A stretch of 64,000 bases of DNA from contig CAJKQX010000003.1 in the NCBI GenBank assembly GCA_905202125.1, positions 16,138 through 80,137 on the forward strand, in the 5' to 3' direction. This DNA is from an uncultured Prevotella sp. Lineage in GTDB: Bacteria > Bacteroidota > Bacteroidia > Bacteroidales > Bacteroidaceae. The position numbers were made by a program, and so were the translations under genes. The notes beneath the pieces were generated by a model that saw only the letters and a program-made list of their open reading frames with translations, did no database searches and was not told the DNA's origin. Every line of letters begins with the position of its first letter. Position 1 is the stretch's first letter. Of the stretch, positions 1 to 8,793 are shown one piece after another.

Positions 1-1
1 C

Positions 2-598
2 TCGACAGCCACATCGGCCGAGGAGGCCCTAAGGATGGACATAGCCACGTTCGACCTTCTGCTGCTCGACGTGATGATGAGCGGCATGTCGGGCTTCGCA
101 TTGGCCCACAAACTGAAATCGGAACCGGCCACACGGTCTGTCCCCGTGATATTCATCACCGCCCGCGACACGGAGAACGACACCGTCACGGGATTCAACA
201 TCGGGGCTGATGACTACATCTCCAAACCGTTCTCCATACGCGAGGCCATGCTACGTGTGCGCGCCGTGCTGCGCCGAACGAACCCTTCGGCCAGACAAGG
301 ACAAAGTTCCGTCATCACATGTCGGGGCATATCGATGGACACTGACAGAAAAACGCTGAGCGTGGACGGCGAAGAGATAGCGCTGACCAAGACCGAGTTT
401 GAATTGCTACGACTGTTTCTCGAACACAGAGGACATACCTTCTCGCGGCAGGAACTCATCGACCGCGTATGGCCGAAGGACGGTTTCGTGTTCGACAGGA
501 CGGTGGACGTGAACATCACCCGACTGAGAAAGAAGATAGGACAATACTCCCCATTTATTATCACACGACAGGGTTTCGGCTACTGTTTCGAGGGATAA
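2..598 (+). CDS. OmpR-family response regulator, 5' end outside window
   Basis: DNA-binding response regulator, almost certainly the partner of the histidine kinase that starts 16 bases downstream. The frame is open to the window edge and continues upstream of the first internal ATG at base 35 with receiver-like sequence, so the N terminus is missing. Visible are the phospho-acceptor Asp in LLLLDVMM (base 68) and the conserved Lys in ISKPF, followed by a C-terminal winged-helix effector domain (LTKTEFELLRLF ... DVNITRLRKKI). On phosphorylation such proteins bind promoter DNA as dimers. The pair resembles RprY/RprX of Bacteroides, but the inducing signal cannot be read from sequence. Confidence 0.93.
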   Translation, partial: STATSAEEALRMDIATFDLLLLDVMMSGMSGFALAHKLKSEPATRSVPVIFITARDTENDTVTGFNIGADDYISKPFSIREAMLRVRAVLRRTNPSARQGQSSVITCRGISMDTDRKTLSVDGEEIALTKTEFELLRLFLEHRGHTFSRQELIDRVWPKDGFVFDRTVDVNITRLRKKIGQYSPFIITRQGFGYCFEG

Positions 599-614
599 AA
601 CCAATCAACCGACT

Positions 615-2063
615 ATGAGAACACCGTTACCGGTCCGAAACACGAGCGTAGGACGAAAACTTTACATCAGCATCCTGAGCGTTTTTCTGCTTTTCGCAGG
701 GGCCTTCATCGTGTTCCAACAGCTGCGCGAGAAACAGTTCAAGATCGATATGCTCGATCTGCGGCTGCAAAACTACAACACATACATGCACGAGTGGCTT
801 ACTCGCACGACCGACCGCTCGGAGAAGAACATAGATGACTACGTCGTCGGACATCACATCCCGGGACTCCGCGTGACCATCATCCGCAGCGACGGCAAGG
901 TGGTCTACGACAACAGGACGAAGGACTACGCCAACGTAATAAACCATCTGACGCGCCCGGAGGTGGCCCAAGCCATCAAGAAAGGGCACGGATCGACCGT
1001 CGACAGGAACAGCGCGACGGTGCAGGGCGATTTCTTCTACTCGGCCACATATTTCAAGGAGGACAGTACGGTGATTCGTTCGGCACTGCCATACGACGAC
1101 AATCTGGTCGTATCTCTGCGCGCCGACATGCACTACATCTGGTTTGCCATCACGGCGATAGTGGTACTGATGCTCATCCTTTACCGTTTCACGCGGCGCC
1201 TGAGCAACAATATCGACAATCTGAAGATATTCGCCGGGCGGGCCGACAAGAACGAGTCGCTCGACACGGAAGACCTCATCAGGTTTCCGGACGATGAGTT
1301 GGGCGAGATAGCCGAGCGCATAATCAAAATTTACAAACGTCTGCAGACCACGCGCAAGGAGCAGGACATGCTCAAGAGACAACTCACACAGAACATCGCC
1401 CACGAGCTGAAGACACCCGTGGCGGGCATCTACGGTTATCTGGAGACCATCATCCGGAACCCCGAGATGGACGAGACCACGCGCTCACAGTTTCTCTCCC
1501 GATGCCACGCACTGAGCCAACGACTGTCCTCCTTGCTTCGCGACATATCCACACTCAACCGCATCGACGATGCCCCGCAGATGATAAAGTTCGAGCCGAC
1601 GGACATCAGCGCCATAGTGGAAGGCATAGTCCGCGAGGTGGCATTGAAGTTGCGCGACAAGAATATGACCTTTGTCAACCGCCTGCCCGAGCACATCCGG
1701 GTCATGGCCAACGCCGGACTGATATACAGCATATTCGCCAATCTCACTGACAACGCCATCGCATACGCCGGCGAAAGGACCACCGTCACGCTCGAGGCGG
1801 AGGAGCGGGATGAGAGCTGGGCATTCGTTTTCGCCGACAACGGGGTCGGTATCTCCACGGAACATCTGCCCCGTCTCTTTGAGCGTTTTTACAGAGTGGA
1901 CAAAGGGCGCAGCCGCGAGATGGGCGGCACGGGGCTGGGGCTGGCCATCGTCAAGAACGCCGTACTGATGCACGGAGGCCATATCCGCGCATACAACGGA
2001 GCGGATGGCGGTCTGACTCTCGAGTTCTCAATCATGAAAAATCCCGCAGACGGACGGTCGTAA
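615..2063 (+). CDS. Membrane sensor histidine kinase
   Basis: Inner-membrane sensor kinase of 482 residues that autophosphorylates on His and passes the phosphate to the upstream response regulator. Layout: TM1 about 14-35, a periplasmic sensor region of about 135 residues, TM2 about 174-190, a linker, the HisKA dimerisation box with H263 in AHELKTP, then a HATPase domain with N-box (FANLTDNA, 374-381), G1 (DNGVGIS, 408-414) and G2 (GGTGLGLAIV, 437-446). All catalytic motifs are intact. The spacing to the regulator indicates one operon. The sensor region has no recognisable ligand domain. RprX-like is a reasonable analogy only. Confidence 0.94.
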   Translation: MRTPLPVRNTSVGRKLYISILSVFLLFAGAFIVFQQLREKQFKIDMLDLRLQNYNTYMHEWLTRTTDRSEKNIDDYVVGHHIPGLRVTIIRSDGKVVYDNRTKDYANVINHLTRPEVAQAIKKGHGSTVDRNSATVQGDFFYSATYFKEDSTVIRSALPYDDNLVVSLRADMHYIWFAITAIVVLMLILYRFTRRLSNNIDNLKIFAGRADKNESLDTEDLIRFPDDELGEIAERIIKIYKRLQTTRKEQDMLKRQLTQNIAHELKTPVAGIYGYLETIIRNPEMDETTRSQFLSRCHALSQRLSSLLRDISTLNRIDDAPQMIKFEPTDISAIVEGIVREVALKLRDKNMTFVNRLPEHIRVMANAGLIYSIFANLTDNAIAYAGERTTVTLEAEERDESWAFVFADNGVGISTEHLPRLFERFYRVDKGRSREMGGTGLGLAIVKNAVLMHGGHIRAYNGADGGLTLEFSIMKNPADGRS

Positions 2064-2094
2064 AATATCATAAAAAGCGCGGCAGAGGTCCTCT

Positions 2095-2120
2095 TTTGTC
2101 AAGAATAATACATACTTTTG
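2095..2120 (+). promoter_or_regulatory. Bacteroidetes sigma-type promoter for HAD/GNAT genes
   Basis: A TTTTG (-33 type, 2095-2099) followed at normal spacing by TACTTTTG (2113-2120), matching the Bacteroidetes primary-sigma consensus TTTG / TAnnTTTG. It lies just before the HAD gene, so HAD and GNAT are probably transcribed separately from the two-component operon. Confidence 0.6.
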
Positions 2121-2136
2121 CAATAAACATTTTCCT

Positions 2137-2784
2137 ATGATAAAGAACATACTGTTTGACATGGGCGGAGTTATATTCTGCCAAAACTCGGAAGAGGCTT
2201 TCCGGCGTTTCCGTCAGGCCGGTATCGACACCGACAAGTATATGGGTGCGTTCGGCCAAAAGGAGTTTTTCCTCGACTTGGAGACCGGTGCCATCGATGC
2301 AGAGACGTTCTGCCGCAAGATGGCCGAGGCCGCGGGACGCAAGGAGGTGAGCCCGGAGGAGGCTTCACACTGCTGGCTCGGGTTCATACGCGAGGTGCCT
2401 GAGAACCGGTTGGAATGTCTTGACCGACTGAGAAAAGACTATCACGTGTGCCTCTTGAGCAACACCAATCCCTTCGTGATGGGCTTCACCCGCAGTGAGA
2501 GATTCAGCCGTCAGGGACGCCCGATAACCGACTATTTCGACTCGCTGTTCTGCAGTTACGAGATGAAGGAGTGCAAGCCCGATGCCGAGATATTCCGCCG
2601 TGCACTCGCGGCAGACGACATGCGGGCCGAGGAATGTCTGTTTGTGGACGACAGCACTACCAACACCGATGCGGCGGAAAAGCTCGGTTTCAATGTGATG
2701 CACGTGAAAACGGACGAGGACTGGACACAAAGGATAATGACAGTATTGCACGAACTCAACTCGAAAGACAATGAAAATCACTGA
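2137..2784 (+). CDS. HAD-superfamily hydrolase (subfamily IA)
   Basis: Cytosolic phosphatase-like protein of 215 residues. The four HAD motifs are visible: motif I FDMGGV near residue 8 (nucleophile Asp; the usual second Asp is replaced by Gly, as in glucose-1-phosphatase and epoxide-hydrolase-like members), motif II LLSNTNP, motif III Lys in ECKPDAEIF, and motif IV FVDDSTTNTDAA. Substrate is unknown; small sugar phosphates are typical for the group. The stop overlaps the next gene by 14 bases, so the two are translationally coupled. Confidence 0.9.
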   Translation: MIKNILFDMGGVIFCQNSEEAFRRFRQAGIDTDKYMGAFGQKEFFLDLETGAIDAETFCRKMAEAAGRKEVSPEEASHCWLGFIREVPENRLECLDRLRKDYHVCLLSNTNPFVMGFTRSERFSRQGRPITDYFDSLFCSYEMKECKPDAEIFRRALAADDMRAEECLFVDDSTTNTDAAEKLGFNVMHVKTDEDWTQRIMTVLHELNSKDNENH

Positions 2785-3343
2785 AGCACGTAAGGAACAC
2801 TCTCGCGACATAGCCCGACTGATAATGCAGGCCATGACCGATGACTGCTGCCAATACATGGTCGGGCCCGACCATACGCTTGCCGACTTTGAGAGGATAA
2901 TGACCCGGCTGGTGGAGATGGACGAGTCGCAATACAGCTATCGCAACACACTGGTGGCGCTGACCGACGATGGCAGCGTGGCAGGTGTGGGCGTGGCGTA
3001 TGACGGAGGCGACCTGCATCGTCTGCGCGAGCATTTCTTCCGTCTCATGCACGAGGAACTCGGGCGCGACCTGAGAGGCATCGATGATGAGACAAGCGCC
3101 GGCGAATACTATCTTGACAGCATCAGCGTGTATCCACAATACCGCCGCCGTGGAGTGGCCTCGGCCCTCATCCGCGCCCTCGTGGAGCGTGGACACGCCT
3201 TAGGACTGGCTGCCGGACTGCTCGTAGACAAAGCGAATCCCAACGCCGAACGATTGTACACGGCATTGGGATTCGAATATGTGAATGACACGCAGTGGAG
3301 CGGTCACGAGATGAGACACCTTCAATGGCCGCCGGCCGAATAG
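2771..3343 (+). CDS. GNAT-family N-acetyltransferase
   Basis: 190-residue acetyl-CoA-dependent acyltransferase. The acetyl-CoA pyrophosphate loop is seen as YPQYRRRGVASALI (motif A), after the beta-4 strand YYLDSISV, and the C-terminal motif B reads NPNAERLYTALGFEYV. The acceptor (amine, protein or metabolite) cannot be predicted. It overlaps the HAD gene upstream by 14 bases. Its 3' end overlaps by 22 bases the convergent minus-strand gene that follows, so no terminator separates the two transcripts. Confidence 0.9.
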   Translation: MKITEARKEHSRDIARLIMQAMTDDCCQYMVGPDHTLADFERIMTRLVEMDESQYSYRNTLVALTDDGSVAGVGVAYDGGDLHRLREHFFRLMHEELGRDLRGIDDETSAGEYYLDSISVYPQYRRRGVASALIRALVERGHALGLAAGLLVDKANPNAERLYTALGFEYVNDTQWSGHEMRHLQWPPAE

Positions 3344-5886
3344 GTATTGAAGTTGACGGCAGCCGGTCTGCCATCCCACAACGTCTCCGCACTCACGTTC
3401 ATATAGGTGGTGTTGCGACTGTTGGAGCACTCGATAGTGGCCTCGCCGTTGGCGTCGGTGGTCACATCGGGATTCCAATAGAATGTGCGACGATTGTCCT
3501 CGAAGATGTCATCATCCATATTGTCGGGATACAACGGAGAGTAGAACTCGGCCGGCTGCTGGTATCCCAAGATCTCGGTGCGGCGTATGCCGTGGGTGGG
3601 AGCATAGCTCTTGCCTGAGTCCCAACGCTCGTTCATTGTCAGGGCGCAGCGTATGTACATCTCCTTGAGATTGGTCATGCTCACCGTGTCCATCGTGACA
3701 TGGCCCGTGTAAATGTCGCGCATGTCGTCCGTGTCGACACGAAAATCCTTGTCATTGAACTTATACGAGAAACGGCCCGAGCGGTCGGCATAGAGCATGG
3801 CCGTCTCCACCATCTCCAGACAGTGTACCAGATGCACCAGATCTATGTCCTTGCCGTTGGCGCTGTATTTCATTTTATTGACTCCATAGAGCGTTCCTTC
3901 ACGATTGATTTTGCCGTTGAGCGTGTACATCATGTATCCTATGTCGTCGGGCACGAGCTTGCCCTCGTCGCGCATCTTGTCCACAAACTGTCTCACGTTG
4001 TAGAATCCAAGAATGTCGCGTTCGAATTTCTCGGTGTCCTTCATCAATCTGCGGTTCTTGTATTTGGCACTGACCACCACCTCGCCCAGTTCCAGCACTT
4101 TCTCGTCACCGTCTTTCTGTCTCTCGAAAGCCTCGATATCCGCGTTGAGGGAGAGCGTGTCTTCGGGCATGTCCCATGACGGATTGAGCTCGTTGAAGTC
4201 AAGGTTGCGCAACGGCGGTTCGAAATTGCGATATATCGAAACGAGCGCATTACGGTTGAATTTCTTGCCGTCTCGCTTGGTCTGGATGAGCGATTCCATA
4301 CGGCCGTAGAAATCGTCTATGGGTATGACGAAATTGCCGAGCGAGTCGGCCTGGGTCGATCCCATTACCGACACCGAGTCGTTGTGGGCCATGACGGTGA
4401 TGCCGATATTGGACTGCGACTTGCCAAACCACGAGTTGATATGTCCGTAGAGATTAAGATTGGGTTCGGGCATGTACAGCGGTTTGAACTCTTTGACACC
4501 GAACGACTGCTCCACATCGTATCGTCTCCATCCGCGGATGAGCATCAGATTGTCGAGCAGTATGCGGCGACTTGCCGAGCGATCGGCGAAATAGAAGCCC
4601 GGACGGTTGATATATCCTTTGAGCTCGGACGTGAGCAGAAGGTCGGTGAAGATGTTATTATCGTATTTGATATAGTCCATATTGAGAGCATCTCTCACGG
4701 CCACCGACAACCGTGCGTTGGCTATGGGCGCGCCGTCTGGCGATGTGACCTTGAACTTATACCGTGCGCGTTTGAACGGAGCATAGAGCGAAGCGTCAGC
4801 CTCGCCGGCGATGGACAGCGTGTCTTTGGGATAGACGAAGCACATGCGGTCGAGCATGGCAGCTCCCTGCCCGTTGACAAGTGACAGCCTTACCACTCCG
4901 GCCGGCAGACTGGCTGTCATTATCTTTATGCGTTTGCTGTTGCCGCCGCCAAAGTCCACGGGAATGAAAGTGCACGGAGTGCCGCCGGAGAAGATGAAGA
5001 GCGCCACGGCGGAGTGGTCTGTCCCCGCACTGCGCGACACCGTCACGTCGAACGACTCGCTGTGGGCGTTGACCATCAGGCCGTATCCGCGGTCGGCGGC
5101 TGCGGGCAACTTGAACCTATATGTCTTACCGTTGTAGCTGAACTCGGCCGTAGCCGGTTTGTCGCCCGGAGTATAGGCGAAACGTCCCATACCATCGTGT
5201 ATGGCGGCGATGGGCGTCATCCGCTCGCCATTATCGGAGAGTAGACAACCCTCGATGTTCACCCATCCGCTGTCGGGGCTCAACACCTCGAATCCCACGG
5301 TTGTGGGCAGACCCTTGACAAGCTGTCCTCCCTCGGGATAGAAACGGACGTTGAGCTGTTTGAGATTCTCCGTCGGACGTTGTTTCATGCTCTTGTCCAT
5401 GTGATAGGTGGCAATGCTGCGCGGCGCCTCATTGTTGTTGAGACGTTTGCGATACACCGGGATGGTGCGCGAGAAATACTGCGGATCTTTGTCGAAGGCG
5501 AGCATCCACTTGGTGTAGGCCCTCACTTCGTAGTATCCGGTGAAGAACATGTCGGAGAGCGAGATATGTCCGTGACCCTCGCCATTGGCAATCTTGACGA
5601 TATGGCGCTGCATGACATTGCCCAACTGATCGACCAGTTCGACATACAGCGGTTTGCTGATGTTGGAGGGCCGGTTGTCTTTGTCGGTCACCACATAGGC
5701 CTTATACCAGATGGTATCGCCCTGATAATAGCTTGTGTTGTCGAAATGCAGATACACCTTCTCTCTGGGAAAGGCCTTTGCAAACGACTCGGCGTTGGCA
5801 TAATAAGTTTCGAACGCCGATGGCTGCTGGGCCCGGACGACCGACATTACGAGCACAACAGCCATTAGCAACAAAAATTTTCTCAT
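3322..5886 (-). CDS. Large secreted MG2-domain protein
   Basis: 854-residue exported protein. An N-terminal signal peptide (MRKFLLLMAVVLVMSVVRA, cleavage before QQPSA) is followed by an alpha-2-macroglobulin MG2-like domain (REKVYLHFDNTSYYQGDTIW, about 40-130), further beta-sandwich regions, a carboxypeptidase-like segment (APIANARLSVAVRDA) near 390, and a TonB-plug-like stretch (ELGEVVVSAKYKNRR) near 600 without a barrel behind it. This architecture recurs in Bacteroidetes without an assigned function. It has no thioester CxEQ motif, so it is not a classical macroglobulin. An outer-membrane or periplasmic role is inferred. It ends inside the convergent GNAT gene. Confidence 0.82.
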   Translation of the reverse strand: MRKFLLLMAVVLVMSVVRAQQPSAFETYYANAESFAKAFPREKVYLHFDNTSYYQGDTIWYKAYVVTDKDNRPSNISKPLYVELVDQLGNVMQRHIVKIANGEGHGHISLSDMFFTGYYEVRAYTKWMLAFDKDPQYFSRTIPVYRKRLNNNEAPRSIATYHMDKSMKQRPTENLKQLNVRFYPEGGQLVKGLPTTVGFEVLSPDSGWVNIEGCLLSDNGERMTPIAAIHDGMGRFAYTPGDKPATAEFSYNGKTYRFKLPAAADRGYGLMVNAHSESFDVTVSRSAGTDHSAVALFIFSGGTPCTFIPVDFGGGNSKRIKIMTASLPAGVVRLSLVNGQGAAMLDRMCFVYPKDTLSIAGEADASLYAPFKRARYKFKVTSPDGAPIANARLSVAVRDALNMDYIKYDNNIFTDLLLTSELKGYINRPGFYFADRSASRRILLDNLMLIRGWRRYDVEQSFGVKEFKPLYMPEPNLNLYGHINSWFGKSQSNIGITVMAHNDSVSVMGSTQADSLGNFVIPIDDFYGRMESLIQTKRDGKKFNRNALVSIYRNFEPPLRNLDFNELNPSWDMPEDTLSLNADIEAFERQKDGDEKVLELGEVVVSAKYKNRRLMKDTEKFERDILGFYNVRQFVDKMRDEGKLVPDDIGYMMYTLNGKINREGTLYGVNKMKYSANGKDIDLVHLVHCLEMVETAMLYADRSGRFSYKFNDKDFRVDTDDMRDIYTGHVTMDTVSMTNLKEMYIRCALTMNERWDSGKSYAPTHGIRRTEILGYQQPAEFYSPLYPDNMDDDIFEDNRRTFYWNPDVTTDANGEATIECSNSRNTTYMNVSAETLWDGRPAAVNFNTYSAGGH

Positions 5887-5909
5887 ACGTTTAGGTCAAT
5901 AATCCGATT

Positions 5910-7256
5910 CTATAATACCATTCTTATCAGCCAATAAGAAATGATACCGAGCACGTAGCCCACGAAAGCCACCCATGTGATGTGGCGCAGATACCATCCG
6001 AAAGAAATTTTCTCGAGGCCCATGACAATCACTCCGGCGGCCGAACCGATGATGAGCAGCGAGCCGCCCACGCCGGCACAGTAGGCCAGCAACTGCCAGA
6101 ACAGTCCGTCGACAGCCATATCGCCTGTGGGCGCAATGGGATACATACCCATACATCCGGCCACGAGTGGCACATTGTCCACGATGCTGGAGATGATGCC
6201 TATGATGCCGGTGACCATGTAGTGGTTGCCGCCGGAGATGCCGTCGAGCGACTGTCCCAATGCGGTGAGCACTCCTATCTCGGAGAGACAGGCCACGGCC
6301 ATCAGTATGCCGAGGAAGAAGAGGATGGTGGACATGTCGATATGACCCAGCAGATCGCTCACGCGCTTGGCCATGGTATCATCGCTGTCTGTAGAGCGAT
6401 GGAACACCTCGGTGACTGTCCAGAGCACTCCGAGCACGAGCAGGATGCCCATGAACGGAGGCAGATTGGTGAGATAGCGGAAGATGGGCACGAAAATCAG
6501 TCCGCCGACACCTAATAAGAAGATGACGCGACGCTGACGTGCGGTGAAGGCGGAGACCACACCTTTGGGCAGGTTCTGCCCTGTATCGAGCTTGCCTTTG
6601 AGGCGGAACTGCAGGATGAATACCGGCACAACCATCGAGACGAGCGAGGGTACGAAGATCTCCGTGAGCACTCCCTGCGTGGTAATCATACCTTTGATCC
6701 AGAGCATGATGGTGGTCACGTCGCCGATGGGCGAGAATGCGCCGCCCGAGTTGGCCGAGAGGATGACCGCCGCGGCGTAGATCATGCGTTCCTTCTGGTC
6801 CTGGATGAGCTTGCGGAGCACCATGATCATCACTATCGACGTTGTGAGATTGTCGAGGATGGCCGAGAGGAAGAATGTCATGAACGCTATGCGCCAGAGG
6901 AGTTTGCGCTTGTTGCGTGTCTTCATCATGTCGCGCACGAAATTGAAACCGCCGTTGGTGTCGACAATCTCAACGATAGTCATCGCTCCCATGAGGAAGA
7001 AGAGAGTCTCGCCTGTGTCGCCGAGGTGCATCTTGAGCGTCTCACCCACATGAGCGATGAGGGCCTGCGCCTGTCCCATACCGTCGGGGAAAGCCTGAAA
7101 GACATACTGTTCGGGCGAAATCATGAATAGCGTCCAACATATCACGCACATGAGAAGAGCGATGGCCGCCTTATTCACTTTGATGATACTCTCGGTGGCA
7201 ATGCAGATGTATCCTGCCACGAAAGTAAAGATGATAGCCAATGTAAGGGTTGTCAT
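5910..7256 (-). CDS. nhaD: NhaD-type Na+/H+ antiporter
   Basis: 448-residue inner-membrane antiporter of the ion-transporter superfamily, exchanging cytoplasmic Na+ for H+. Recognisable NhaD features are the FPDGMGQ segment, DTGETLFFLMGAMTIVEIVD, the helix-loop FFLSAILDNLTTSIVMIM with the conserved Asp-Asn pair, SANSGGAFSPIGDVTTIMLW, and the C-terminal half with IVDNVPLVAG. About 11 membrane segments are apparent and length is normal for the family. A TAACTTTG -7 box sits on the minus strand at 7352-7359, giving a leader of about 90 nt. Confidence 0.93.
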   Translation of the reverse strand: MTTLTLAIIFTFVAGYICIATESIIKVNKAAIALLMCVICWTLFMISPEQYVFQAFPDGMGQAQALIAHVGETLKMHLGDTGETLFFLMGAMTIVEIVDTNGGFNFVRDMMKTRNKRKLLWRIAFMTFFLSAILDNLTTSIVMIMVLRKLIQDQKERMIYAAAVILSANSGGAFSPIGDVTTIMLWIKGMITTQGVLTEIFVPSLVSMVVPVFILQFRLKGKLDTGQNLPKGVVSAFTARQRRVIFLLGVGGLIFVPIFRYLTNLPPFMGILLVLGVLWTVTEVFHRSTDSDDTMAKRVSDLLGHIDMSTILFFLGILMAVACLSEIGVLTALGQSLDGISGGNHYMVTGIIGIISSIVDNVPLVAGCMGMYPIAPTGDMAVDGLFWQLLAYCAGVGGSLLIIGSAAGVIVMGLEKISFGWYLRHITWVAFVGYVLGIISYWLIRMVL

Positions 7257-7432
7257 GTCTGTCTGATTTTATTTGTATTTTATTGTTGTTATTTTTCGGC
7301 ACATTGATATCGCCGATGTCCGGTCAGGACTCCGGTGTTACAAAAAGTCTCCAAAGTTAGCAAATAAAAATCAGATTGCAAGTATTGTCGGCCCTGTATT
7401 ATAAAATAATGTGTAAAAAAGCGGGGTGAGGG

Positions 7433-7921
7433 TCAGTAATTGTCGAGTATGCGTTTCTGTCTCTCGCGCTCTTTTCGGGAGACGTGGCGCACACTCTTGT
7501 CAAACATGCTGAAGAAATCGAAGCTGACGCCCGTACTGCCGCGAGGAATGGCGGCCGTGCTCCGGCGCACCTGCTCTGTGATGCTGACCGAGGTTCCGGA
7601 AGAGGCCTTCACCTCTACCTCGGGCAGCATATTGATCATGGGGATGAGAAAGATGGTGTCGGCGGCGAGTGCCGAACCGCCCACCCGGCGCTGCATGTAG
7701 CCCCGGCACGACACTGTGGCACCGCCCGTATGAGCCGCAATACGGAAATGACCGCGATAGTCGGTCACCACCTCACGCCCGTTGCCGATGGATATCTTGG
7801 CCCCGAGGATAGGCAGACGCGATTTCATATCTGCCACCACCCCGTCCACCTGGGCATGGCATCGCCTTGCGGCAAGGGCGAATATCGCCATCAGTATGAT
7901 AAGTATTGCTTTGTGGGCCAC
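7433..7921 (-). CDS. Secreted carboxypeptidase-regulatory-like domain protein
   Basis: Short exported protein with a signal peptide ending in RRCHA before QVDGV, then a CarboxypepD_reg-like beta-sandwich (VVADMKSRLPILGAKISI ... VVTDYRGHFRIAA) and a basic C terminus. It resembles short Bacteroidales proteins with a lone carboxypeptidase-like domain. I chose the GTG at 7921 because it places the hydrophobic stretch at the N terminus. The open frame runs on to 8161, but that extension is not protein-like and would bury the signal peptide. An ATG ten codons inside is another option. Function unknown. Confidence 0.6.
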   Translation of the reverse strand: MAHKAILIILMAIFALAARRCHAQVDGVVADMKSRLPILGAKISIGNGREVVTDYRGHFRIAAHTGGATVSCRGYMQRRVGGSALAADTIFLIPMINMLPEVEVKASSGTSVSITEQVRRSTAAIPRGSTGVSFDFFSMFDKSVRHVSRKERERQKRILDNY

Positions 7922-8244
7922 GCGGTTTGAGTGTATGGATGCAAAAGGAGCGGCACCGACACAGCGCAAGCGAGGGGGCTCGGATGCGTGGAGGGAAGGT
8001 CTGCCCTTGTACAAAATTATGTTTTTCGGAGACACGATGGACATTTGTTGCAGTTTATTAATACTGTTTTTCATATATTTGCGAATGCATAAATATACAA
8101 TGTTAAAAGTAAAAAATTTTGACAAATGAAAATCGCGAAATAGAAATGAGCCTACGTGCAAAACCGTATAAAAGACGCATAAACATACTGTTTCGTCCTC
8201 AAAAAGTCATAAAAATACATCAAAATGAACATAATTCACTTGAA

Positions 8245-8324
8245 AAAGGGTTCCTTTTAGGATACGAAAGGGGCCCTTTTGGAGTGCGAAAGGGTTCCTT
8301 TCACCTTGCAAAAGGGCCCCTTTT
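8245..8324. repeat. 22-bp-period palindrome array, locus A
   Basis: Four palindromic cores of the form AAAGGGNNCCTTT or AAAGGGGCCCTTTT begin at 8245, 8267, 8289 and 8311, exactly 22 bases apart. The 8-base stretches between them differ from each other. A sister array lies at 27676-27735, and both are followed about 90-100 bases later by a shared GCGTATTTGCGGCCG block (here near 8409-8423). The period is not a multiple of three, so the frames crossing it are not coding. It is too short and too palindromic for CRISPR. Confidence 0.85.
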
Positions 8325-8654
8325 GGAAATCACGAGAGGTGGTTTTGAGGGTCAAAACGGGTCATTTCATTGATACACAATATATTACGGAAAACGCCCA
8401 AAATTCGCGTATTTGCGGCCGGAGAATCTTAAGTTTGAAACGATGGCATTCTCGTGAAATCAGCATTGTATTTTTATGCAAAACGAAGGACGAAAAGTGT
8501 ATATTTATACACTAAAGTTTGTGCTCTGTCAAATATCCGGTACCCGAAACAGCCCCAAACAGAGGAAAAAGCATCCACGACAGAGAAAAACGCCAAATGG
8601 AGTGACTTTATCAGATTTTATACTTACCTTTACCATGTCATTGAAGGGTGTTCA

Positions 8655-8775
8655 TATACCCTTTTGTTCGCAACACTAAGATAAGTGAATTTCCTGATAC
8701 GGCAAAATCCTGGGCAACATATTGTTGCTCAGGAACTTTAAATAACACTAAAACAATTAAGTTGCGGAATTAAGG
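8655..8775. repeat. 121-bp direct repeat, copy 1
   Basis: Nearly identical to 10454-10574, with only a handful of substitutions. It begins TATACCCTTTTGTTCGC and ends near GTTGCGGAAT, and contains an internal hairpin (CCTGGGCAACA ... TGTTGCTCAGG). The two copies flank an AT-rich acyltransferase gene and the MITE, so the segment looks like a cassette bounded by direct repeats. Confidence 0.85.
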
Positions 8776-8793
8776 GATTATAAAGTAACGAGG

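Noticed and set aside
7922..8161. N-terminal extension of the carboxypeptidase-like protein
   Set aside because: It would place the signal peptide in mid-protein and reads like untranslated DNA.
8245..8324. CRISPR array
   Set aside because: Units are 14-base palindromes with 8-base spacers, far below CRISPR size, and no cas genes are present.
8119..8373. Short frames with KGPF/KGSF repeats over the palindrome array
   Set aside because: The array has a 22-base period, which shifts frame each unit; similarity to peptides from locus B is due to the DNA repeat.
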